Notes: generated from the sequence alone by a model not told the origin. A DNA stretch of 64,000 nt from Pseudoflavonifractor sp. AF19-9AC (GCF_003478995.1 NZ_QUGI01000006.1:141013-205012), one strand, 5' to 3'. Shown: positions 51,498 through 60,675, counted from the stretch's first letter. Program-made: numbers and translations.

Positions 51498-54014
51498 ATG
51501 ATTCGGTTTCAGGAGGTTTCCTATACATATTTATCTCAGGGGTCAGAGGAAGCGCAGAGTCCCAGCCTGGACCACATTTCATTTCACATTCCCAAGGGAC
51601 AATGTGTGGTGCTGTGCGGTAAAAGCGGCTGCGGAAAGACGACGCTGCTTCGCATCGTCAACGGCCTGGCCTGCCATTTTTACCAGGGCAGATTGGAGGG
51701 GGATGTTTCGGTAAGCGGTATGGCGCCTGCATCGGCCTCCCTGCCGGAACTCGCCCGGGTGGTGGGCAGTGTGTTTCAGAATCCCCGAACCCAGTTCTTT
51801 CACACGGATACCACGGGAGAACTGGCCTTTCAGCTGGAAAACCAGAATATGCCCCGGGAGCAGATGCGGTGCCGCCTGGACCAGGTGGTAACGGAGCTGG
51901 GGCTGGAGTCGTTGATGGAGCGCAGCATCTTTGCCCTGTCCGGCGGTGAAAAACAGCAGATCGCCTGCGGCAGCGTCTATGCGTCCATGCCCCAGGTGGT
52001 GGTGCTGGACGAGCCGTCCTCCAATCTGGACCTGGAGGGCATCCGAAAACTGCGGGGCTTGCTGGAGACCATGAAAGCCTCCGGCGTGACAATCCTGGTG
52101 TCCGAACACCGCCTCTGGTACCTGCGCGGTCTGGCGGATCGGTATCTGCTGCTGGAGAGCGGGAAGCTCCGTGGGGATCTTGCGCCGGAACAGATGACGG
52201 CTCTGGATCAGCAGACACGCCAGGCCCTTGGTCTGCGGGCCGTGGATCGAGGGCAGTTGTTCTCCCTTTGTCCCCAGGCACGGCCGGCAGAACGGATGGA
52301 ACCCGGTCTGGAGCTGCATGGCCTCTCCTGCTGCCGGGGCCGCCGGGAAGTGCTGCATATCTCTCACTTGCAGATTCCCAAAGGGGCCATCGTCGCAGTG
52401 GTTGGGAGAAACGGGGCGGGAAAATCCACCCTGCTGCTGACCCTGAGCGGACTTCTGCGCTTCCGGGGAACGGTGAGAGTTGGAGGGGAACCGACAGCGC
52501 CCAAAGCGCTGTCCCGCCTGTCTTATCTGGTGATGCAGGAGGCGGGACACCAGCTGTTTTCCGATACGGTGCTGGGAGAGCTGACGCTGAACGATCCCGA
52601 CATATCAGAGCAAGACGCCCAGGAGATCCTGGCGGCTCTGGGGCTTGCGGGGCTGGAAAGCCGCCATCCCGGATCTCTTTCCGGCGGGCAGAAGCAGCGG
52701 CTGTCCCTTGGCGTCGCCCTGGCCAGCGGCCGCCGGCTCCTGCTCTACGATGAACCCACCAGCGGTCAGGACGGAGAAAACCTGCTGCGCACCGCACGGC
52801 AGATCGCGAGCGCGAACCGGAATGCGGTCTGTACCCTGATGGTCACCCATGACCCGGAGCTGATCTTTCAGTGCGCCACCCACATTCTGCATTTGAAGGA
52901 TGGAACACCCCAGGCGTTCTTTTCCCTGAATCGGGACGGCGCCGCCCGTCTGTGGCAAATATTCGGAGAGTCGGAATTTGATGAGTTTGATTCTGAAAGG
53001 AGATTGAACAACATGAAGTATTTAAGCGTATGGAATCAGCTGGTGCAGCTGCCTTATCTCAACCTGTACGGCAAGGTGGTGAGCAGCGCTTTGGAACTGG
53101 ATCTCTTTACCCATCTGCAGGAGAAGAAAACCCCTGCAGAACTGGCCCAGGCCATGGGCTGGAACGAGACGAATACCGGGTATCTGCTGGCAACGCTCGG
53201 TACCTACGGCTTTGTGCAAAAAGAGGGCAACGGCTATGTCAATTCCCAGGAAGCCCAGAAGTATCTGGTCCGGGGAACGCCGGACTATCTGGGCGGTTTC
53301 ATCCATTTTTACGGCCAGAACGAGGGCATGGTGCCCATGGATGTGAAAAAGCTGCTGACAGAAGGCCCTCAGCCCATGCCCCGGATGGAGATGGAGCAGA
53401 ATCTGGATTTTGCCCAGTACGGCCAGATGCTCCGCATGTCCGAGGAGGGATACCGCCAGCAGGAAATTTTGCGCATTGTCCGGGAGCTTCCGGAAAACAG
53501 CACGATCCGCCGGGTGCTGGATGTGGGCTGTGCTGCCGGGCTGCTGGGGCTGGCTGTCATCGGCGACGGGGCAAGCCGCTCCGGTGTGCTGTTGGATCAG
53601 ATCCCATCTCAGATCATTCAGCCCTCGGTGGACGCCGCCGGGCTGGGAGAGCGTGTCAAGGTGTTGCAGGGGAACTTCCTCACCGACGATCTTGGCGGCG
53701 GCTATGATTTGATTCTGGCCGTATCCGTCATGCTCTTTGCCAAGGGCGGTATGGAGCCGCTGATGAAAAAGTTCTTTGATGCGCTCTATCCCGGCGGCGT
53801 GCTTCTGGTGGTCTCCGAGGGAATCGCAGAGGACCTGTCCGGCCCCTGGGACATGATGACGGGCTATCTCCCCTATTTCCTCAACGGCATGGATCTTGCA
53901 GTACGCGCCGGAGAAGTGGAAACGGCAGCCCGGGCGGCGGGATTCACTAAAATTGAGAGCCGCACCGAACAGCTGTGCTCCGGCACCCAGGATATCCTTG
54001 TGATCCGAAAATAA
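51498..54014 (+). CDS. ECF double ATPase fused to methyltransferase
   Basis: The open frame encodes 838 residues. Residues 1-230 and about 265-480 are two ABC domains: Walker A GKSGCGKTT (41-49) and GRNGAGKST; signatures LSGGEKQQIA and LSGGQKQRLS; Walker B VVVLDEPSSNLD and LLLYDEPTSGQD. Residues 506-838 are an O-methyltransferase. The junction contains GAAAGGAG followed by ATG 53013, so two genes may have merged by an indel; TGA triplets lie in another frame at 52986 and 52993. Compare the unfused 460-residue ATPase at 56435. It energises ECF module 1. Confidence 0.8.
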   Translation: MIRFQEVSYTYLSQGSEEAQSPSLDHISFHIPKGQCVVLCGKSGCGKTTLLRIVNGLACHFYQGRLEGDVSVSGMAPASASLPELARVVGSVFQNPRTQFFHTDTTGELAFQLENQNMPREQMRCRLDQVVTELGLESLMERSIFALSGGEKQQIACGSVYASMPQVVVLDEPSSNLDLEGIRKLRGLLETMKASGVTILVSEHRLWYLRGLADRYLLLESGKLRGDLAPEQMTALDQQTRQALGLRAVDRGQLFSLCPQARPAERMEPGLELHGLSCCRGRREVLHISHLQIPKGAIVAVVGRNGAGKSTLLLTLSGLLRFRGTVRVGGEPTAPKALSRLSYLVMQEAGHQLFSDTVLGELTLNDPDISEQDAQEILAALGLAGLESRHPGSLSGGQKQRLSLGVALASGRRLLLYDEPTSGQDGENLLRTARQIASANRNAVCTLMVTHDPELIFQCATHILHLKDGTPQAFFSLNRDGAARLWQIFGESEFDEFDSERRLNNMKYLSVWNQLVQLPYLNLYGKVVSSALELDLFTHLQEKKTPAELAQAMGWNETNTGYLLATLGTYGFVQKEGNGYVNSQEAQKYLVRGTPDYLGGFIHFYGQNEGMVPMDVKKLLTEGPQPMPRMEMEQNLDFAQYGQMLRMSEEGYRQQEILRIVRELPENSTIRRVLDVGCAAGLLGLAVIGDGASRSGVLLDQIPSQIIQPSVDAAGLGERVKVLQGNFLTDDLGGGYDLILAVSVMLFAKGGMEPLMKKFFDALYPGGVLLVVSEGIAEDLSGPWDMMTGYLPYFLNGMDLAVRAGEVETAARAAGFTKIESRTEQLCSGTQDILVIRK
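53013..54014 (+). CDS. O-methyltransferase, likely also made separately
   Basis: Internal in-frame ATG with GAAAGGAG ten bases ahead. The resulting 333-residue protein has a dimerisation/winged-helix part (about 1-85, ELDLFTHLQEKKTPAELAQA) and a SAM domain (about 165-333) with motif I VLDVGCAAGLLGLAV, as in the plant-type O-methyltransferase family (PF00891-like). It differs from the LCMT enzymes. It probably modifies the imported compound. Confidence 0.6.
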   Translation: MKYLSVWNQLVQLPYLNLYGKVVSSALELDLFTHLQEKKTPAELAQAMGWNETNTGYLLATLGTYGFVQKEGNGYVNSQEAQKYLVRGTPDYLGGFIHFYGQNEGMVPMDVKKLLTEGPQPMPRMEMEQNLDFAQYGQMLRMSEEGYRQQEILRIVRELPENSTIRRVLDVGCAAGLLGLAVIGDGASRSGVLLDQIPSQIIQPSVDAAGLGERVKVLQGNFLTDDLGGGYDLILAVSVMLFAKGGMEPLMKKFFDALYPGGVLLVVSEGIAEDLSGPWDMMTGYLPYFLNGMDLAVRAGEVETAARAAGFTKIESRTEQLCSGTQDILVIRK

Positions 54015-54053
54015 GATGGCCGACAGGACGATTTGTTTGCCTGAAATCCACAA

Positions 54054-54087
54054 CGGGAGCGTCATCAGCGCAAAGATGACGCTCCCG
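54054..54087 (+). terminator. hairpin between methyltransferase and hydrolase genes
   Basis: CGGGAGCGTCATC (54054-54066) pairs perfectly with GATGACGCTCCCG (54075-54087), followed by CTTT. It may attenuate the downstream gene, which starts 37 bases on. Confidence 0.7.
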
Positions 54088-54123
54088 CTTTGCCATGGAA
54101 ATACAAACACAGGGGGAGAACCT

Positions 54124-54843
54124 ATGCACGAGTATTATCGAAAAAACAAGGGCAAACTGCAAAAGGAAATGGACGGGTATCTGAAGCTTGTCAGGTCGGA
54201 GATTGAGGAGGTTTTCGGGAAATCCTATCCCCAGGCTTTTGCAGAGATCTGGACCTGCTATGAGCAGGAGATGCTGGAGCACTTTCCCTTTATCGGAGGG
54301 GACAGCAGCAGCGGCACCAGGAATTTGACCGGCTGCATGTTCTTTGTGGCTGTCGGTGTGGTGGGCAAGAAATATGGTCTCTCCACCAACGACTGGGGAC
54401 GGCTGGCAACCACTTTGTATGAGCGCCATTTTGATCAAATGCCCCGCCTTCTGCGCCGGTTGGCTGGCGGACTGTTTCACCACTGTCCCGGCCTTGTTGC
54501 GAAAGCGTTGAAGAAAAAGGACAAAAGGAACGCGGAAAACGCTGCGAAAAATCCTGGCAGCTTTTTGACGCAGACCATGGAACCCACAGAGGAGTATTCC
54601 ATGATCTATCATAATCTGGTTTGCCCCATCTATGAATTTTGCAAAGAGAGAGGATACATGGAGTATCTGCCCTATATGTGCAACCTGGACTATGTTATGT
54701 TCCGAGCCTTTGGGGTTTCCTTGTATCGGGAAAAGACCTGCTCTGCCGGGGATGGCGTGTGCGACTTCAAGATTAAGCGCAGCGCTCCCATTCCATCTGT
54801 ATGGCCGCCTCATATTCTGGATGCGTCTGATCCGCTAAAATGA
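54124..54843 (+). CDS. L-2-amino-thiazoline-4-carboxylate hydrolase-like
   Basis: A 239-residue protein resembling the ATC hydrolase family (PF14196), in which the founding enzyme opens a thiazoline ring. Support is sequence resemblance (NLTGCMFFVAVGVVGKKYGL; CNLDYVMFRAFGVSLYREKT; a closing GDGVCDFKI) and length. Many members have unknown substrates. ATG at 54124 has GGGGGAGAACC. Thiazoline rings occur in yersiniabactin- and pyochelin-like siderophores, making a chelate-processing role attractive but speculative. Confidence 0.7.
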   Translation: MHEYYRKNKGKLQKEMDGYLKLVRSEIEEVFGKSYPQAFAEIWTCYEQEMLEHFPFIGGDSSSGTRNLTGCMFFVAVGVVGKKYGLSTNDWGRLATTLYERHFDQMPRLLRRLAGGLFHHCPGLVAKALKKKDKRNAENAAKNPGSFLTQTMEPTEEYSMIYHNLVCPIYEFCKERGYMEYLPYMCNLDYVMFRAFGVSLYREKTCSAGDGVCDFKIKRSAPIPSVWPPHILDASDPLK

Positions 54844-54877
54844 GGCTGTTGCATTGGATGTATCCACATTGCCGGTT

Positions 54878-54976
54878 TTTTATTATCGTCACATCTCTCA
54901 AAATAGGTTGAAGTTGTCCACCAGGGTTCGCATGACAATTTCAGATCCATTCAGTATGGTGAAAATGGTGCATCTG
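54878..54976 (+). pseudogene. relic of an LCMT methyltransferase C-terminus
   Basis: Translation of this stretch gives YYRHISQNRLKLSTRVRMTI then SDPFSMVKMVHL. It matches the end of the intact enzyme at 41016 (YYRHIPRKGLKPSTKVSMAV then SDRLFMVKMINL). The catalytic part is missing. The order hydrolase then LCMT mirrors 40144-41822. 54980-55068 holds no gene. Confidence 0.7.
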
Positions 54977-55068
54977 TGTTATGATAAAGCATATATCTCC
55001 CGACCAAATAGGACAAAGTCGTCCAAACGGAGCGGAAAGAACGGCGATGTGTCGCTATACTCAGTAAG

Positions 55069-55121
55069 AAAGGGCGCGCTAAGCGCCTTTTCTCAGAAAT
55101 AACGGTTAGCATAATCTAACC
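55069..55121 (+). promoter_or_regulatory. hairpin and DtxR-type operator of ECF module 2
   Basis: AAAGGGCGC-type arms form a terminator-like hairpin (55069-55093). The box GGTTAGCATAATCTAACC is at 55104-55121, 24 bases before the S-component start and close to its GGAG. Confidence 0.8.
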
Positions 55122-55144
55122 GCGTTAAAGGAGAGCGGTACATC

Positions 55145-55744
55145 ATGAACACGCAGAAAAAAGGGATGGCGGGAAAGGACATCATTACGGTGGGAATTTT
55201 CTCCGCCATCTACTTTGTCATCAACTTTGCTTTTATGCTACTCAGCGGTCTGCATCCCCTGCTTTGGATCTTGATGCCTGGCCTGATCGCCGTATTTGCG
55301 GGTATCCCATTCCTGATGATGTGTACTAAGGTGCCAAAGACCGGCGCAGTGGTCCTGATGGGCTTTATTACGGCCTTGATCTACTTTGTTACTGGCCAAT
55401 TCACGGTGGTGATTCTCATTGCTTTTGCGGTGAGCTGCATCCTGGCGGAGCTTTGCCGGATCTGTAGCCATTACCGGTCTTTCCGCGGTAATGCTCTGGC
55501 CTATGTGTTCTTCTCGCTGGGGATGATCGGCTCCCCGCTGCCTGTCTGGATCATGCGGGACAGTTTCCTGGCGCAAATCAGCCAGCAGGGAATGCCGGAA
55601 GCCTATGTCTCTACCTTGGCAGCATTGACCTCCCCGGGTATGATCGTGGTTCTGGTGGGGGCTCCTATTGTAGGAGCGATACTGGGTATCCTGCTGGCCA
55701 AGGGAATGTTCCGCAAGCACTTTGAGAAGGCGGGGATTCTGTAA
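55145..55744 (+). CDS. ECF transporter S component 2
   Basis: A 199-residue membrane protein of the same MptD/Trep_Strep-like family as S1: GKDIITVGIFSAIYFV, TKVPKTGAVVLM and a basic C-terminus MFRKHFEKAG. About six helices. ATG at 55145 has AAAGGAGAG. It shares gene order S-T-AA with module 1. The stop is one base before the next ATG. Confidence 0.85.
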   Translation: MNTQKKGMAGKDIITVGIFSAIYFVINFAFMLLSGLHPLLWILMPGLIAVFAGIPFLMMCTKVPKTGAVVLMGFITALIYFVTGQFTVVILIAFAVSCILAELCRICSHYRSFRGNALAYVFFSLGMIGSPLPVWIMRDSFLAQISQQGMPEAYVSTLAALTSPGMIVVLVGAPIVGAILGILLAKGMFRKHFEKAGIL

Positions 55745-55745
55745 C

Positions 55746-56441
55746 ATGGAGGAGGCACGGCGCTGTTTGGTGTTCGACCCCAGGGTGGGTCTTGCTCTGC
55801 TGGTCTTCGCCAATCTGGCGGCCTTCAGTGAGCAGCCTTTTTGGATGGAAATGACATGGATCGGTTTTCTCCTGTTCCTGATGCTGCTCCATCACTGCTT
55901 TGCCATGGCGGGGAAAAGCCTCTTGATTTTTGGGGGAATCCTGTGCCTGCAATACTGGATTTTGCCGGCCGCGCCGGGATGGGCTGCTACCAGCTTTTCC
56001 ATTTTCGCTAACTATGCCCGCCGGATGATGCCCTGCCTGATGATCGGCTTTCTGATGTTTCGCCGGACGCCTATGCCCTATCTGGTGGCTGGAATGCGGA
56101 AGATCCACTTCCCTCAGCGGCTGATCGTAGCCGTCTCGGTGACGCTGCGGTACTTTCCCGCCATTCGGGAAGAGACAGGCTATATCCGTGATGCGATGCG
56201 GTTGCGGGGCATCCGGGGATTGGCAAAGCTGGAGGGGATCATGGTTCCCCTGATGGTTTCCGCTACCGGCACTGCGGAGGAGCTGTCCGCAGCGGCAGTA
56301 ACCCGGGGAATCGAGGACCCAGCACCTAAGACCAGTCTGGTGGAGCTGCGGGCCACGCCGGTGGACAGCACCGCATTCGTTGTGGGCGTGGGGTTGACTG
56401 CTGTCCTTCTGGCAGTCAAATTGGGGGTGTTTCCATGGTAG
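55746..56441 (+). CDS. ECF transporter T component 2
   Basis: A 231-residue scaffold permease. Coupling motifs AMRLRGIRG (about 155) and AVTRGIED (about 188) correspond to those of T1, the second one being TRG instead of ARG. ATG at 55746 follows the S2 stop; the longer frame from 55722 overlaps S2 and is rejected. Confidence 0.85.
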   Translation: MEEARRCLVFDPRVGLALLVFANLAAFSEQPFWMEMTWIGFLLFLMLLHHCFAMAGKSLLIFGGILCLQYWILPAAPGWAATSFSIFANYARRMMPCLMIGFLMFRRTPMPYLVAGMRKIHFPQRLIVAVSVTLRYFPAIREETGYIRDAMRLRGIRGLAKLEGIMVPLMVSATGTAEELSAAAVTRGIEDPAPKTSLVELRATPVDSTAFVVGVGLTAVLLAVKLGVFPW

Positions 56442-57817
56442 AACTGCAAGATGTGTCCTTTTCCTATACAAAAGAAAGAGGCACCCTCACCCACGTGAAT
56501 CTGACCATCCGACCGGGCGAGTGTGTCCTGCTCTGCGGCGCTTCCGGCTGCGGAAAGACCACCATCACGAAGTTGGTCAACGGCCTGATCCCGGCATTTA
56601 CGGAGGCCTGCACGCTGACCGGACAGGTCCTGCTCCACGGCGCACCGGTGCGGGAACAGCCTCTTTACCAACTGGCCCGGCAGGTAGGGTCTGTTTTCCA
56701 GAACCCCAAAAGTCAGTTTTTCAACATGGATTCCGACAGTGAGCTGGCCTTTAGCCTGGAAAATCGGGGTATGACTCGGGGTGAGATCCTCCGCCGGCTG
56801 GATGATACCACTGACCGCCTACATCTGAAGCGGCTGAGGGGCCGGAACATCTTTGCCATGTCGGGCGGAGAAAAGCAGCTGCTGGCCTTTGCCTCGGTCT
56901 ATGCCATGGGGCCGGAACTCTACATTCTGGATGAACCTACGGCCAATTTGGATCGGGATACCATTAACAGACTCCATGATCAAATCGCATACCTGAAAAG
57001 TCGGGGACACACCATTCTCATTGCGGAGCATCGGTTGTACTTTCTGGCGGACCTCATAGATCGGGCCGTCTATCTGCGGGATGGGATCGTGGAGCGGATC
57101 TGGAGCGGAGCAGAATTCCGGCGGCTGGCTGAGACAGAACGGATCGCTCTGGGCCTTCGCACACTCACGCCTACTCAGGTGACTCTGCCGCCCTCCCGCG
57201 CCGCGGGGGAACGGGATGGACTGTCTGTGGAGGGACTGTGCTGCCGGTACAAGCGGGAGCCGCCGATATTTCAAAACCTTTCCTTCTCCGCCCGCCCGGG
57301 AGAGGTGCTGGCCGTCACGGGTGACAATGGCGTGGGAAAAAGCACCCTTTCCCGCTGCTTGTGTGGCCTGATGCGGGAGAGTGCCGGAACGATCCGCCTC
57401 AACGGCCGCATCCTTGGTGCGAAGCAGCGGCAGCGGATTGCCTGCTGCGTCATGCAGGATGTGAACCATCAGCTCTTTTCCGATAGCGTATGGGGAGAGT
57501 GCCGGCTGGCTATGGAAGGGCTCTCTGACCAGCGCATTCAGGAGGTGCTGGATCGGCTCAATTTGCTTGCGCTCCGGGAAAAGCACCCTATGGCCCTCTC
57601 CGGCGGTCAGAAGCAGCGTTTGGCGGTGGCTACCGCCATGCTGTCCCAAAAGCCGCTGCTGGTATTCGACGAGCCCACCAGTGGTCTGGACTATGCAAGA
57701 ATGCAGGAAGTGGCTCGCTGCGCACGGGAACTGGCGGACGAGGGGCGGGTGGTTCTGGTGGTGACCCATGACCGCGAATTTCTCCAGTGCGCCTGTGATC
57801 GAGTCCTGGAACTTTGA
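56435..57817 (+). CDS. ECF transporter double ATPase 2
   Basis: A 460-residue protein with two fused ABC domains: Walker A GASGCGKTT (about 32-40) and GDNGVGKST (about 288-296); signatures MSGGEKQLLA and LSGGQKQRLA; Walker B LYILDEPTANLD and LLVFDEPTSGLD. This is the normal fused A-A form, in contrast with the methyltransferase fusion at 51498. ATG at 56435 overlaps the T2 stop. Confidence 0.9.
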   Translation: MVELQDVSFSYTKERGTLTHVNLTIRPGECVLLCGASGCGKTTITKLVNGLIPAFTEACTLTGQVLLHGAPVREQPLYQLARQVGSVFQNPKSQFFNMDSDSELAFSLENRGMTRGEILRRLDDTTDRLHLKRLRGRNIFAMSGGEKQLLAFASVYAMGPELYILDEPTANLDRDTINRLHDQIAYLKSRGHTILIAEHRLYFLADLIDRAVYLRDGIVERIWSGAEFRRLAETERIALGLRTLTPTQVTLPPSRAAGERDGLSVEGLCCRYKREPPIFQNLSFSARPGEVLAVTGDNGVGKSTLSRCLCGLMRESAGTIRLNGRILGAKQRQRIACCVMQDVNHQLFSDSVWGECRLAMEGLSDQRIQEVLDRLNLLALREKHPMALSGGQKQRLAVATAMLSQKPLLVFDEPTSGLDYARMQEVARCARELADEGRVVLVVTHDREFLQCACDRVLEL

Positions 57818-57835
57818 GAAAGGAGCTGAGCCGCA

Positions 57836-58816
57836 GTGGCATTTTTACAGGACAGCCAACCGGATCTGTGCCTTTTGGCCAAGAGTGGTGGGTGCAGCGT
57901 TTATCAGCTGCGAAATGAGAGCGGCGAGGGAACCATGACCGTCTATGAGGTGTTCCCCGGCGCTACCATCCTGTATAACGATTTCCACATGGCCTATTGC
58001 GACTCCTCTTTTGAAACCCGACAGGATCTCCTCTGCATCGACTATTGCCGGGAGGGCCGGATGGAATACGCTGTGGGCAACGATGCGTTCTCCTATGTGG
58101 AGGCAGGTGACCTGAAAGTGGATCGCCGCCTGAAGCACAAAGGATACTTTTCTCTCCCGTTGTCCCACTATCATGGCATCTCCATGTGCTTTGACCTGTC
58201 CATGATCCCCATGGAGCTGGCTCGTCTGGCGGGAGACTATCCTTTGGATCTGGCTGCCATCCAGCAGAAATTCTGCCCGGATGCCCGGCCACGGGTCATT
58301 CACGGAGCACCCTCGGTGGATCACATTTTTCAGGAGTTGTGTACCGTACCGGAGCGGATCAAAATGCCCTACTTTCGGGTAAAGATTCTGGAGTTGTTGC
58401 TGTATCTCGACGCTCTGGAATTGGGAAGCGGAACGGAAAAGCCATATTTTTACCGTTCTCAGGTGGAGACAGTCAAGGCTATCCGCTCCTACCTGGCGGA
58501 GCATCTGGATCAGCATATCACGTTGGAGGCTCTGTCCAGACAGTACCAGATCCCTTTGACCACCATGAAGGCCTGCTTCAAAAGTGTATATGGCAGTCCG
58601 GTGAACACCTATATGCGGGCACTGCGGATGGATCGGGCGGCTCTGCTGCTTCGGAAAGAACCGGAGGCCAGCGTTACAGAGATCGCCGGAGCGGTGGGCT
58701 ATGACAGCTCCAGCAAATTTGCCGCGGCTTTTCGGGCGGTGAAGGGACAAACTCCGCTGGAATACCGGCGAGGCGGCGGGAATCCCGTTCTCTCTTTTCC
58801 TGACGAAACGGAGTGA
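57836..58816 (+). CDS. AraC-family regulator B, PchR/YbtA-like
   Basis: A 326-residue regulator of the same type as AraC A: MTVYEVFPGATILYNDFH in the N-terminal sensor, and ITLEALSRQYQIPLTTMKACFKSVYG and IAGAVGYDSSSKFAAAFR in the HTH domain. GTG at 57836 has AAAGGAGCTGAG. It is cotranscribed with ECF module 2, 18 bases after the ATPase, and ends in a terminator before the third ABC pair. Confidence 0.87.
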   Translation: MAFLQDSQPDLCLLAKSGGCSVYQLRNESGEGTMTVYEVFPGATILYNDFHMAYCDSSFETRQDLLCIDYCREGRMEYAVGNDAFSYVEAGDLKVDRRLKHKGYFSLPLSHYHGISMCFDLSMIPMELARLAGDYPLDLAAIQQKFCPDARPRVIHGAPSVDHIFQELCTVPERIKMPYFRVKILELLLYLDALELGSGTEKPYFYRSQVETVKAIRSYLAEHLDQHITLEALSRQYQIPLTTMKACFKSVYGSPVNTYMRALRMDRAALLLRKEPEASVTEIAGAVGYDSSSKFAAAFRAVKGQTPLEYRRGGGNPVLSFPDETE

Positions 58817-58860
58817 CGCTGGCTGTGCGGAGCGGCAAGCACGGGTAAGAACCGATACAA

Positions 58861-58900
58861 TAGGGCATGGTGAGAGATGTCTCACCATGCCCTATTTTTT
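58861..58900 (+). terminator. terminator between AraC B and ABC pair 3
   Basis: A perfect 15-bp stem, 58861-58875 with 58880-58894, then TTTTTT. The ABC ribosome site follows at once, so either this is an attenuator or pair 3 relies on readthrough. Confidence 0.9.
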
Positions 58901-58915
58901 GAAAGGAGTGGTTTT

Positions 58916-60673
58916 GTGAAACAACGCAGCTGGCTGGCCATCCTGCTCTCCTTTGCCGGTCCCTGCCGGGGAAAGCTGGTCTTGTCTGTTATATGCGCAA
59001 TTATCAGCGTGGTGGGGGGCTTTGTGCCGTATCTGGGGGTCTATGAGATCCTTCGCCTGTTTATCCATCAGTCGGCCTCCGGAACGGAGCTTCTCCGATG
59101 GGCTGGAGTGTGTCTGGCGGGATATACGGTCAAGGTGGCTTTTTACGCCTTTTCGACTATGCTGGCTCATGTGTCTGCCTACACCATTCTGGAGGGCCTG
59201 CGCCGTCAAGTGGCCCAAAAGCTGATGCACGCTCCCTTGGGGAGTGTGCTGTCGAAGCCCGTCGGCTCCCTCAAAAGCACCATCGTGGATCGGATCGAGG
59301 ACATTGAGCCGCCGCTGGCCCACATGATCCCAGAACTGAGCTCCAATGTGCTGCTGCCTATCGTGGTGGTGATCGCCCTATTTGCCTTGGATTGGCGGAT
59401 GGGCCTTGCCTCCCTTGCTACGATCCCGGCCGCGCTGATCCCTATGGCGGCGGGCCTGCGGACCTACAACGAAAAGTATGCCGCCTACATGGCAGCCAAT
59501 GCTCAGGTCAACAATATCATCGTGGAGTATGTAGAGGGCATCGAGGTGGTAAAGGCTTTCAACCAGAGCGGTGCCTCCTATGAGAAATTCGTCCGGTCAG
59601 TGACCAGTTTTCGTGACTTCACGCTGGATTGGTTCCGCTGCACCTGGAAGTCCATGAACCTGTGCCTGTCCATCCTGCCTACCACGCTGCTGGCTACCCT
59701 GCCGGTTGGGATCGCCCTGTATCAGACCGGCGTCCTGGACCCGGCACGGCTGGCTCTGTGCTTGATGCTGGTGTTGGGTATCGTGTCCCCGCTGGTGCAG
59801 GCTGCAGCCTTTCTCAATTCCATGAAGAGCATGGAATTTGCCGTCCGGGACACTCGGCATCTGCTGGATCTGGAGGAACTGCCAGAGGCGTCCGAGCCCG
59901 CCCGCCTCTCCGGCAGCGGTATCACTTTGCGGGATGTGTCCTTCTCGTATAGCGGGAAAGAAGAGGACACTGTGCTGCGCCACATTGATCTGGAACTTCC
60001 CGCTGGCACCTTCACCGCTCTGGTGGGTCCCTCCGGTGGCGGCAAATCTACGGCAGCCCGGCTTATCGCTCGGTTCTGGGATGTGACGGATGGCTGCATT
60101 GCCATAGGCGGTGTGGATATTCGGAATCTCACACTGAAGCAGCTGGCGGATCAGGTCAGTTTCGTGACACAGGACAATTTCCTCTTTGACTGCTCTCTGA
60201 AAGAAAACATTCGATTGGGGAAGCCGGACGCCACGGAGGAGGAAGTTTGGGCGGCTGCCCGGGCTGCTCAGTGTGAGGAGTTTTTAGGGCGGCTGGAGCA
60301 TGGATGGGATACCCCGGCGGGTGAAGCGGGCAAGCAGCTCTCCGGTGGGGAGCGGCAGCGGATCGCCATTGCCCGCGCGATTCTGAAGGACGCCCCCATT
60401 GTCATTCTGGACGAGGCCACCGCCTTTACCGATCCAGAGAATGAGGACAAGATTCAGCGTTCCCTGATGGCGCTCTCCCGGGGGAAAACGCTGCTGGTTA
60501 TTGCCCACCGGCTGAGCACGATTCAGAACGCCGACCAGATCGTGGTGCTGGAGAAGGGCCGTATTGTGGACAAAGGCACACAGCCGGAGCTGCTCAGCCG
60601 ATGCCCGCTATATCAAAAGCTATGGCAGGCCCATGTGGGTGCCCAGAACTGGGCGGTTGGAAAGGAGGCTTGA
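58916..60673 (+). CDS. ABC half-transporter, first subunit of pair 3
   Basis: A 585-residue exporter-fold ABC protein. The loop MHAPLGSVLSKPVGSLKSTI...DIEPPLAHMIPELSSN matches the first subunits of pairs 1 and 2. Walker A GPSGGGKST, LSGGERQRIA and VILDEATAFTD are intact. The GTG at 58916 with GAAAGGAGTGG is chosen over an upstream ATG inside the terminator. Confidence 0.88.
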   Translation: MKQRSWLAILLSFAGPCRGKLVLSVICAIISVVGGFVPYLGVYEILRLFIHQSASGTELLRWAGVCLAGYTVKVAFYAFSTMLAHVSAYTILEGLRRQVAQKLMHAPLGSVLSKPVGSLKSTIVDRIEDIEPPLAHMIPELSSNVLLPIVVVIALFALDWRMGLASLATIPAALIPMAAGLRTYNEKYAAYMAANAQVNNIIVEYVEGIEVVKAFNQSGASYEKFVRSVTSFRDFTLDWFRCTWKSMNLCLSILPTTLLATLPVGIALYQTGVLDPARLALCLMLVLGIVSPLVQAAAFLNSMKSMEFAVRDTRHLLDLEELPEASEPARLSGSGITLRDVSFSYSGKEEDTVLRHIDLELPAGTFTALVGPSGGGKSTAARLIARFWDVTDGCIAIGGVDIRNLTLKQLADQVSFVTQDNFLFDCSLKENIRLGKPDATEEEVWAAARAAQCEEFLGRLEHGWDTPAGEAGKQLSGGERQRIAIARAILKDAPIVILDEATAFTDPENEDKIQRSLMALSRGKTLLVIAHRLSTIQNADQIVVLEKGRIVDKGTQPELLSRCPLYQKLWQAHVGAQNWAVGKEA

Positions 60674-60675
60674 CG

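Noticed and set aside
54854..55102. Plus-strand 82-residue frame as a real gene
   Set aside because: Its first 41 residues match only the C-terminus of the LCMT enzyme and no ribosome site is present; recorded as a relic instead.
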